Source: Marivirga sericea
GTDB taxonomy: Bacteria; Bacteroidota; Bacteroidia; Cytophagales; Cyclobacteriaceae
Reading direction: 5' to 3'
Assembly: GCF_900177665.1 (NCBI RefSeq)
Contig: NZ_FXAW01000005.1
Span: 310,001-374,000, forward strand
Length of the DNA: 64,000 nucleotides
Below, one piece after another: positions 1-6,378 of this stretch. The notes below the pieces were generated by a model. The model was not told where the DNA came from, did not search any database, and worked only from the letters and a program-made list of their open reading frames with translations. The position numbers and the translations under genes are program-made. The first letter of the stretch is position 1. Every line of letters starts with the position of its first letter.

Positions 1-81
1 GTAGGATCTGGAAAAAGACATTTAGAATTTTTCTTGAAAATTACATGGCTATAACTAATTGTCCAAAAATATAGCCTTGAA

Positions 82-1086
82 TTACTTTAAGGCTGAAAGA
101 AATTTCAACGTATCAACACCATCAGCATAGTCCCACAACTCTGGCTTTTGAGCTTGTCCTGGTTGCAAATCGCTTCCTTTTTGCACTACACATTGAATTT
201 GCTCCTCTTTTTGACCCAGCTTAGCTTGTAAGTCTGTTTCATCCTTATAAAATTCGTAAAACAATACGGAAATGGGTGACACTAGTGCTTTGTCCTCTTT
301 CATAAGGAAAAAGCCAGAATCTAAATGGGGCTCATCATTTACTAAATAAATGGATTTGTTATAATCATAATTATTTACCCATTTATGATGATCAGCCACC
401 CATTTGAAATCATCCAATGCTTCAATGAAAGGTGAGAAATTAAATCCTTCAGGAACCAAAAGTTTACTTACGTTTCGACAACCCAACCCATAATATTGAA
501 ATATATCCTTACCCACAGCTTGAATTTCTTCGTCAGACTCCTTTCCTGTTAAAACGGCTATGGAGCTTCTGTTTTTTCGGATAATGTTAGGATATTTACC
601 AAAATACTGTTCAAAATATCTTGCCGAATTATTGCTTCCTGTTGCAATTACTGCATCAAAACCACTAATTGTTTCTTGCGTCAGTTCAATCCTATTTTCA
701 AATCCTGGCTGTATTTTTACTAAAAGTGACACTACTTCTTTTAATAAATATGGGTCTTGAGAGCTAATTTTAGCGACCACGCTGTGGCCTGAAATGAGTA
801 CGGATAAGAAATCATGAAAGCCAACTAAAGGAATATTACCCGCCATGATGACAGCTATTTTTTTACTGCTTTCCGTTGGTAAATCATATTGTTCAACCCA
901 TTTCTCTAATTTATCAGCTTCCAGCATCTCTCCTATTGCTTTAACTGCATGAAATACATTCTCACGTGTGAACCAATTATTATAAGCGGTAGCACGGAAA
1001 TACCATTCATCTAGTTCCGACTCACTTAGATTTCTAAGTTGCTCTCCTAGGGCCTTAAATGCTTGTACTCGTTGCTGCAAATTCAT
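82..1086 (-). CDS. acyl-CoA reductase, LuxC family
   Basis: This 334-residue protein matches the LuxC-type acyl-CoA reductases, which reduce fatty acyl-CoA to aldehyde with NADPH through a thioester on a cysteine. The likely catalytic Cys is residue 203 in the segment YYGLGCRNVSKL, which has the look of the aldehyde-dehydrogenase-fold active site. A glycine-rich stretch (AVIATGSNNSARYF, about 145-158) fits nucleotide binding. There is no signal peptide, so it is cytoplasmic. The ATG at 1086 is followed upstream by a good TAATTTTG box. No gene lies within the 81 bases downstream. In other Bacteroidota this family is often found near ferredoxin and serC, but neither is visible here. The family call is firm; the natural substrate is unknown. 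Confidence 0.85.
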   Translation of the reverse strand: MNLQQRVQAFKALGEQLRNLSESELDEWYFRATAYNNWFTRENVFHAVKAIGEMLEADKLEKWVEQYDLPTESSKKIAVIMAGNIPLVGFHDFLSVLISGHSVVAKISSQDPYLLKEVVSLLVKIQPGFENRIELTQETISGFDAVIATGSNNSARYFEQYFGKYPNIIRKNRSSIAVLTGKESDEEIQAVGKDIFQYYGLGCRNVSKLLVPEGFNFSPFIEALDDFKWVADHHKWVNNYDYNKSIYLVNDEPHLDSGFFLMKEDKALVSPISVLFYEFYKDETDLQAKLGQKEEQIQCVVQKGSDLQPGQAQKPELWDYADGVDTLKFLSALK

Positions 1087-1115
1087 ATTTAGCTATTAAT
1101 TTGAAAAATGAAATG

Positions 1116-1123
1116 CAAAATTA
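1116..1123 (-). promoter_or_regulatory. -7 box (TAATTTTG) of the acyl-CoA reductase gene
   Basis: On the minus strand the sequence reads TAATTTTG, an exact match to the Bacteroidota TAnnTTTG -7 element, 30 bp upstream of the ATG at 1086. No clear -33 TTG element is visible. This is motif recognition only. Confidence 0.45.
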
Positions 1124-1278
1124 ACGGAATATAGATAGAATAGAAATAAGAAAGACAGATAAAAGCGGGAGTTAGAAGTTTAATGAACCTGAATAGGATT
1201 TGGATTGATAGTCACTTAATTGATCATGTAACAAATAAGAATGAGCAGGGTTAAAATACATGAACTAAAATACAAATT

Positions 1279-1722
1279 ATGGCTATTAAAAGAAAAGTAA
1301 ATGCAAATTGGAAAGGAACTGGGACTGAAGGAAAAGGTCACTTAAGCAGTCCTAATAATTTTTTTGAAAATACTCCCTACTCTTTCAAGAGCAGATTTGA
1401 AAATGAGGATGGAAAATCAGGTACTAATCCTGAAGAATTGATTGCAGCTGCTCATTCCGCTTGTTACGCCATGGCATTAAGCGTGGAGATTTCAAAAGCA
1501 GGACATACACCTGACGAAATAGATGCTAATGCCGAAGTAGTGCTTGACAAAGAAGGCGAAGGCTTTGCCATTAAAGAGATAAAATTGACTGTGAAAGGAA
1601 AAGTAAGTGATTTGTCAGAAGAAAAGTTTTTGGAAATGGCTGAAGGAGCCAAAAAAGGTTGCCCTATTTCAAAGGCTTTGAGTGCTGTCCCCATCTCATT
1701 GGAAGCAAGCTTCGAAGCATAA
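1279..1722 (+). CDS. OsmC-family peroxiredoxin
   Basis: This 147-residue OsmC/Ohr-family protein reduces organic hydroperoxides with a cysteine pair. Both family cysteines are present: Cys62 in AAAHSACYAMALS and Cys128 in KKGCPISKAL. The length is typical of OsmC, and the N-terminal segment RKVNANWKGTGTEGKG matches the OsmC rather than the Ohr branch. It is a cytoplasmic, single-gene unit with its own terminator. The start ATG follows an A-rich leader without a Shine-Dalgarno site, which is normal in this phylum. Upstream, at 1228, there is a GTAAC half-site but no second half, so membership of the palindrome regulon described elsewhere is not supported. Confidence 0.9.
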   Translation: MAIKRKVNANWKGTGTEGKGHLSSPNNFFENTPYSFKSRFENEDGKSGTNPEELIAAAHSACYAMALSVEISKAGHTPDEIDANAEVVLDKEGEGFAIKEIKLTVKGKVSDLSEEKFLEMAEGAKKGCPISKALSAVPISLEASFEA

Positions 1723-1728
1723 TACTTA

Positions 1729-1765
1729 AAGGCATGGCTAGTCCCATGCCTTATTTTTTATTTTT
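1729..1765 (+). terminator. Rho-independent terminator after the OsmC gene
   Basis: A perfect 9-bp stem (AAGGCATGG at 1729-1737 with CCATGCCTT at 1744-1752, 6-nt loop) is followed by an AT6AT5 tract. It sits between convergent genes and may serve both. Confidence 0.85.
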
Positions 1766-2432
1766 CTAACGGCTCATCTAATAGATAAAAATCAATAAAC
1801 TCCCGAACACAGGCATGACCTCCTTTAGTTTGGAGTACCAAGTTAACTGACTCCTTTATCTTTAAAACTGCATCAGCGGGACAAGCTGAAAATCCGACAG
1901 CTTGCATAACTGCTAAATCATTTATGTCATCTCCGATAATAGCAACTTCTTCAAGGCCAATTTCCAATTTCTCACACCAATCTAATAAAATATCCATTTT
2001 AGGATCTCTGCCTACATAAATATGTTTGATTTTAAGCATTTCTGCTCGATCTTTTACCATATTTAGCTTAAAGCCAGATGAGATAATTCCTGCTTCAATT
2101 CCAAACTGATCAAGGGCACGAATAGCCATACCATCTTTGGCATTGTATTTTTTGAACTGATCTCCACTTTCTGTGAAATACATCCCAGCGTCAGTCATTA
2201 CGCCATCTACGTCAAGAATCAATAGCTTTATCTTTTGCAACTTCTCTTTATCAGCAAACATTGGTCGGCTCAACATATTTGCATGGTCAAGCTGATTTTC
2301 TAAACAAAACAATTTGAAAGCACCTAAAGAAAGCTCATTGAGATTTGAAATATTGTACTCTGCTAAAAAATTAGCAAGGGTTTGGTTTTCCCTTGCTAAA
2401 TATAATTCAAGATTTCTTTTTAAAAGATCCAT
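1758..2432 (-). CDS. KdsC-type HAD phosphatase with N-terminal extension
   Basis: Residues 66-224 form a HAD subfamily IIIC phosphatase of the KdsC type, which hydrolyses Kdo-8-phosphate or related ulosonate phosphates. The nucleophile motif is LDVDGVMTD (Asp74 and Asp76), and the Mg-binding motif is IIGDDINDLAV (Asp168/169). The C-terminal GGHACVREFIDFYL matches the family's usual ending. The first 65 or so residues are an extension not needed for the HAD fold and of unknown role. It is the last gene of a coupled trio: its ATG overlaps the stop of the DAHP-synthase-like gene as TAATG. That partner is a DAHP-type rather than a Kdo-8-P-type synthase, so the true substrate is open. The fold is certain; the reaction is inferred. 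Confidence 0.85.
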   Translation of the reverse strand: MDLLKRNLELYLARENQTLANFLAEYNISNLNELSLGAFKLFCLENQLDHANMLSRPMFADKEKLQKIKLLILDVDGVMTDAGMYFTESGDQFKKYNAKDGMAIRALDQFGIEAGIISSGFKLNMVKDRAEMLKIKHIYVGRDPKMDILLDWCEKLEIGLEEVAIIGDDINDLAVMQAVGFSACPADAVLKIKESVNLVLQTKGGHACVREFIDFYLLDEPLEK

Positions 2433-3430
2433 TAAACAATGTTATAGCCTACACTTTTAGCCACTGGCTCAATGGCGGTTTTCAATGCTCTTAAAGCCTC
2501 ATGCGTTAACTGCTGTGCTGCATCAGATTTTGCTACAGACGGATTTGGATGAGCTTCAACCAACAAACCATCTACTCCCATTGCTACACATGCCTTTGTC
2601 AGTTTTTCAATTCCATAGCGATACCCTAAAGCATGGCTTGGATCTAAGATTACTGGAAGATTGGTATATTCTTGTAAGTAAGCTACTCCACATAAATCTA
2701 ATGTAAAGCGTGTTTTTGTTTCAAATGTTCTGATTCCTCTTTCGCATAATACCACTTGATCGTTTCCACCAGAAAGTAAAAACTCAGCTGCCTGAACAAA
2801 TTCTTGAAGAGTAGAACCAAAACCTCTTTTCAGCAAGACGGGTTTATTTGCTTTGGCGCAAGCCCTTAAAATTCCTTGGTCATACATGGCTTTTGCACCA
2901 ATTTGTATGATGTCTGAATGCTCGATTACTTCATCAATATGAGTAGCATCTCTAGCTTCCGTAATTACTTTTAGCCCATGCTCCTCTCGCATTTTTGCTA
3001 ATAAGTGCAAGCCTTCTAAACCGAGACCTTGAAAACTGTAAGGGCTAGTTCTTGGCTTATAGCAGCCTCCTCTTAATGTGGTGAGGTTTAAAGATTTCAA
3101 TAATTCAGCACTTTGCTGTATTTGCTCCTCAGATTCTACTGAGCAAGGACCACTAATTAATATTGTATTCTTTGTATTGCCTCCAATGGAAACATTTCCA
3201 AATTGCACTTCTCTTGTTTCTTTTCTGTACTCTCGTGAAGCTAATTGCATATCATTGGCAAAAACCCAATGCTCTTCAGTCTTCCCTTTCACTTCAGAAG
3301 GCAGCTCTTTCACCGATGAAGACGTAATTAACACCTCTGTCCCTTCAGAATGAATATGGAAAGCTTTAATCTGTTCTGCTATTTTTGCGGCTTCAGCCGA
3401 TTTAATGTCTTTGTTTAAATGAATTATCAT
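2432..3430 (-). CDS. aroF: DAHP synthase family (type I-beta), N-terminal ferredoxin-like domain
   Basis: This 332-residue protein has the type I-beta 3-deoxy-7-phosphoheptulonate synthase fold, which condenses PEP with erythrose-4-phosphate. Motifs in order are GPCSVE (95-100), KPRTSP (125-130, diagnostic for DAHP over Kdo-8-P synthase), LLKRG (199-203), DPSHALG (263-269) and VEAHP (291-295). Cys96, His266, Glu292 and Asp303 are placed as metal ligands. Residues 1-78 look like the small regulatory domain seen in Thermotoga-type enzymes; no chorismate mutase domain is present. After QIGA the sequence reads KAMYD (180-184), where the family I know has RNMQN, so the Arg expected to help bind PEP phosphate is Lys. 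It overlaps the upstream gene by ATGA and the downstream one by TAATG. Confidence 0.85.
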   Translation of the reverse strand: MIIHLNKDIKSAEAAKIAEQIKAFHIHSEGTEVLITSSSVKELPSEVKGKTEEHWVFANDMQLASREYRKETREVQFGNVSIGGNTKNTILISGPCSVESEEQIQQSAELLKSLNLTTLRGGCYKPRTSPYSFQGLGLEGLHLLAKMREEHGLKVITEARDATHIDEVIEHSDIIQIGAKAMYDQGILRACAKANKPVLLKRGFGSTLQEFVQAAEFLLSGGNDQVVLCERGIRTFETKTRFTLDLCGVAYLQEYTNLPVILDPSHALGYRYGIEKLTKACVAMGVDGLLVEAHPNPSVAKSDAAQQLTHEALRALKTAIEPVAKSVGYNIV

Positions 3431-4428
3431 ATCTCTCCTTTTATCAAGTTCACAAAAGTAACAATTCCTACTGCATTTCCCTTATCATTCAAGACTGGAA
3501 GATAGGTCACAGGAAAAGAATACTGTCGAACCATATGAAGCATTGTATCTACGCCATCAGTATCTAAAATAGTGATTGGTTTTCTGTTAATCATCTCCTG
3601 TGCATCCATACCATGGATGTCGGATAAATTATCTAAAAGTGTTTTACGCAATTCGGCATTTGAGATAATCCCTTGGAAATTATGATTATCCTCCACCAAA
3701 AGGAAGCCCAACTTGCCATCCGTAATACCCGAAAGAATATTCTCCAAGTTTAAATCTTTAAGATCTATGATGGGACATTCTTCTCGAGGAATCATAAAAT
3801 CCTTTACTTTGAAAGTGGATTGGATTTCTCTTTTTGTTAAATCCATTAGTGCGTGTCCAATGCTAGCAGCCTTGAATAAAAAGCTACCCGAAACGGAAGT
3901 ATGAACCCCCATATTCCTTAAAATGAAAGAGACCTCGCCATTCACTCCACCATCAACATGCACATTCTTTTGAGGATATTTCTTTTTGAAATTTCTGATT
4001 TTCTTGAAATTCACAGGATCAAATACTCCCCCGCTTTGGCCAGGAATTGTGGCCATCATCAAAATGAAGTCAAAATCACTGAATTCATCAAAAACTGAAG
4101 TATCTGTGGGCGTAATAATCGCTAAGCCCTTTTGTCCAGTGATATCCGCTGGCATTTTAAAATCATTCGGTAATTGTTCGTATTGAAAAGTCACATACTC
4201 TACCGGATACTTTCTCAATAGATCAAAATATTTCTCTGGGGTCTCTGTAATGATGTGAAGATCGATTGGAAGTTTGCACCAACCTCTAATATTAGCGATA
4301 TCTTCAAATACAGCAGGATCATCATTACAATCTACGTGCAATAGATCCACCTGATGAGCTTCTAAATCTTCTATAGTTTCTTTTAAAGGTCTGTTTTTAT
4401 CGGAGTAAATCGAACCTGATATTTTCAT
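3427..4428 (-). CDS. ribulose-phosphate 3-epimerase-like domain fused to a CBS pair
   Basis: Residues 1-195 resemble ribulose-phosphate 3-epimerase. The four metal/catalytic positions are retained: His31 and Asp33 (LLHVDCND), His58 (IDLHII) and Asp159 (VHVDGG), and IPGQSGGVF (128-136) matches the phosphate-gripping loop in shortened form. Residues 207-333 are two CBS domains, which normally bind adenine nucleotides and regulate the attached enzyme. Standard Rpe proteins lack CBS domains; the Kdo-pathway isomerase KdsD has them on an unrelated SIS fold. The gene is first in a coupled trio with the DAHP-synthase-like and KdsC-like genes (ATGA overlap at 3427-3430). A role as a nucleotide-sensing entry enzyme is inference. 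It is unlikely to be the only housekeeping epimerase, but that cannot be tested here. Confidence 0.8.
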   Translation of the reverse strand: MKISGSIYSDKNRPLKETIEDLEAHQVDLLHVDCNDDPAVFEDIANIRGWCKLPIDLHIITETPEKYFDLLRKYPVEYVTFQYEQLPNDFKMPADITGQKGLAIITPTDTSVFDEFSDFDFILMMATIPGQSGGVFDPVNFKKIRNFKKKYPQKNVHVDGGVNGEVSFILRNMGVHTSVSGSFLFKAASIGHALMDLTKREIQSTFKVKDFMIPREECPIIDLKDLNLENILSGITDGKLGFLLVEDNHNFQGIISNAELRKTLLDNLSDIHGMDAQEMINRKPITILDTDGVDTMLHMVRQYSFPVTYLPVLNDKGNAVGIVTFVNLIKGEI

Positions 4429-4506
4429 ATTTATTTAATTTCTTTTGCATGAATCCCAGTAAATAAGCAATCTCATGCACTTCATAAAACTTCTTTCTAA
4501 ACGAAC

Positions 4507-4562
4507 GCCAAAATTAGCTCTAATAATGTAAAAGATAGAGAAAACTACATGCTAATTTTGGC
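4507..4562. promoter_or_regulatory. 12-bp inverted repeat with promoter box upstream of the epimerase-CBS operon
   Basis: GCCAAAATTAGC (4507-4518) and GCTAATTTTGGC (4551-4562) are perfect 12-bp arms separated by 32 nt. Both arms contain TAATTTTG, an exact TAnnTTTG -7 box: on the minus strand at 4509-4516 and on the plus strand at 4553-4560. The minus-strand copy is placed to drive the trio (ATG at 4428). The 217-bp gap between 4429 and 4645 carries no ORF. The second arm could be an operator, part of an RNA hairpin, or a divergent start. Confidence 0.5.
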
Positions 4563-4645
4563 CTTAGCACTGTTGCCGTTGAAAACTTATGTATTTGAGT
4601 AGAATAATAGAAGTTAATAAGCTTTACTAAATGTATATCATAATG

Positions 4646-5479
4646 CTATTTATCTAAGCCCCAGCTTTGTATAATCTTCTCTTCAGAAATATCGCCAATA
4701 AACAGTTGATACTGTCTAATTAATTGGGCTTTGTACATGGCACTGCCTGGTATGAATTGGATCCCATTCTTCTGGCAATAAGATTTTAAATAATTAGTCC
4801 TGTTATCTTTTTCCGGCATATTGTGACAAAAAAGCATTTTACAATTCGCAATCAATTCAGAAAAGCCTGTTGCATCCAAAAAATTAGGCTGCGATGAAAT
4901 AGGAGTTGCATCTACTACTAAGTCATAGAGTGTTGATATTTTATCATCTTCAATTCTTAAATCCTCTTTTTTAGCCTTCACTTTTTGAGGATTTCTTCCC
5001 GTCATCATTACTTTCAAACCCAGGTCTTTTAATATGTGATAAGCTACGCCAGATACACCCCCATTTCCGTAAATTACAGCTGTTTTAATAGAATTTGGAG
5101 TTGATTTCAAAGCATTTTCTAAAGCAGTTTTTAATCCTAATGCATCCGTATTGTATCCATAAAGTTTCCCATTTTCATTCACTACTGTATTAACAGCTAA
5201 AGTTTTTTTCACAATAGGCTCTACTTCATCTAAGAAAGGAATGATTTTAGATTTGAGTCCGTCTTTACCAGTGACTGCGCCACCTCTTGAGATAGGCGAA
5301 CGCAAGAGGTTAGCATAGTCTTTTGCAGCGATTTCGTGAGGAAAAGTAAAATACAGCAGATTAAGTCCTAATTTCTGAAGGGCTGTATTATGTCTTTCAA
5401 TAGAGCTCGCACTTCCTGAGGTGGAGAAAATGAATTTTGAATTGGGCTCTACTGATACTTTAAATCCTTGTTCTGACAT
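4646..5479 (-). CDS. shikimate dehydrogenase-like oxidoreductase (AroE family)
   Basis: This 277-residue protein has the AroE two-domain plan. The N-terminal substrate-binding segment retains the Ser..Ser..His-Asn pattern (GSASSIERHN), a Val-Thr-Gly-Lys (GGAVTGKDGLKSK) where AroE has its catalytic Lys, and VNTVVNENGKLYGYNTDALG, which holds the Asn-Thr-Asp substrate motif. A Rossmann NADP-binding turn follows (GNGGVSGVAYHIL), with TGRNPQK consistent with NADPH preference. The N-terminus diverges from standard AroE, and the genome may have another copy, so this could use a shikimate-like substrate. It is co-oriented with, and 10 bp from, the ATP-grasp gene upstream, and lies upstream of the epimerase/DAHP-synthase/phosphatase trio. 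The AroE fold is well supported; the exact reaction is not. Confidence 0.8.
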   Translation of the reverse strand: MSEQGFKVSVEPNSKFIFSTSGSASSIERHNTALQKLGLNLLYFTFPHEIAAKDYANLLRSPISRGGAVTGKDGLKSKIIPFLDEVEPIVKKTLAVNTVVNENGKLYGYNTDALGLKTALENALKSTPNSIKTAVIYGNGGVSGVAYHILKDLGLKVMMTGRNPQKVKAKKEDLRIEDDKISTLYDLVVDATPISSQPNFLDATGFSELIANCKMLFCHNMPEKDNRTNYLKSYCQKNGIQFIPGSAMYKAQLIRQYQLFIGDISEEKIIQSWGLDK

Positions 5480-5489
5480 GCTGTTTTAC

Positions 5490-6335
5490 TTAGAAAGTGA
5501 TTTCTTTCAATGATAATACAAACTTTTTAATAAACGCTCTTTTTAAATCGTCACTCAACAAATCTAAAGATAAGAACGGATTCAGATCCTCCAATTCTAC
5601 CAATAATAAACTTCCGTCTGTTAGTTTGCATGCATCCACTCTTTGAATTCCTCTTTGCATATTATTCCAGTCTATGAATTTTTGGGCAAAAGCCAGATCA
5701 TCGGTTGAAGCATCATAAAGTTTTAAATCCCATCTTTTATCTTTGTTCGGAGCATAAAGTGCATATTGAAACTCATTATTTATGAAATAAAAGGAAACCT
5801 CATATTCAAAATCAATAAAAGGCTGAATGAGCTTACTTTTTAAATCGGCTTCATTTATTTCCGCCCTACTCACTTTTTCCATACCAATAGAATCTGCTCC
5901 GTTTTTAAGTTTGATCATATATTCCTGAGATGGTGAAAGTAGGTTCAAATCAGAGATTTTATCAATTGTAGGAATAACAGGGAAATCTTGAGCAAATAGA
6001 TCCAAAAGGTACTGCTTCCCTTTCATATCGGCTTTTCCATCAAATGAATTGAAAGTTGGAATTCCTTTTTGCTTTACGGCTTCTACAAATTCATTGAAAT
6101 AATCTTGATAGTAGGCAACAGGTCCTGTATTTCTGAACACTATAATTTCTGCTTTGTCTAAAAATGCTAAGGCCTGCTGAGGATTGCCAATTAAGATATT
6201 AAAATGCTCTTTGAACTGAGAAGTGATATATAAATCCTCTTCATAGTAATCTCTGCCTTTCGCTGGGTAGTAAAGGTCTGTAAGGTATAATAAGGTGGGG
6301 TTATCTGCCATCATGTTTGAACTTTGCAATACCAT
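5490..6335 (-). CDS. ATP-grasp-like protein
   Basis: I do not recognise a named family, but the C-terminal half looks like an ATP-grasp ligase. The segments MIKLKNGADSIGM, QPFIDFEYEVSFYFINN and VDACKLTDGSLLLVELEDLN with an adjacent NPF resemble the lysine, hinge and metal-binding strands of RimK/D-Ala-D-Ala-ligase-like enzymes. The N-terminal 100 residues would be the pre-ATP-grasp domain. There is no signal peptide. It begins the minus-strand block and is 10 bp from the AroE-like gene, so the two are very probably co-transcribed. Start: ATG at 6335 is used, but ATGs at 6314 and 6311 (MMADNPTLL) are also possible. If the fold is right, it would join a carboxylate to an amine, thiol or hydroxyl; the substrate is unknown. 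Confidence 0.6.
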   Translation of the reverse strand: MVLQSSNMMADNPTLLYLTDLYYPAKGRDYYEEDLYITSQFKEHFNILIGNPQQALAFLDKAEIIVFRNTGPVAYYQDYFNEFVEAVKQKGIPTFNSFDGKADMKGKQYLLDLFAQDFPVIPTIDKISDLNLLSPSQEYMIKLKNGADSIGMEKVSRAEINEADLKSKLIQPFIDFEYEVSFYFINNEFQYALYAPNKDKRWDLKLYDASTDDLAFAQKFIDWNNMQRGIQRVDACKLTDGSLLLVELEDLNPFLSLDLLSDDLKRAFIKKFVLSLKEITF

Positions 6336-6370
6336 TGTAGTCTATCTTTAAAAGTATTGAAAAATCGGAT

Positions 6371-6378
6371 CAAAATTA
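6371..6378 (-). promoter_or_regulatory. -7 box (TAATTTTG) of the ATP-grasp/AroE-like unit
   Basis: An exact TAnnTTTG match on the minus strand, 36 bp upstream of the ATG at 6335. It overlaps the stop codon of the DUF5686 gene. It suggests the ATP-grasp and AroE-like genes form their own transcription unit. Confidence 0.4.

Noticed and set aside
1228-1241. GTAACAAAT upstream of the OsmC gene as a fifth regulon site
   Set aside because: Only the left half matches; the right half reads AAGAA, and the distance to the start codon (37 bp) breaks the 51-58 bp rule.
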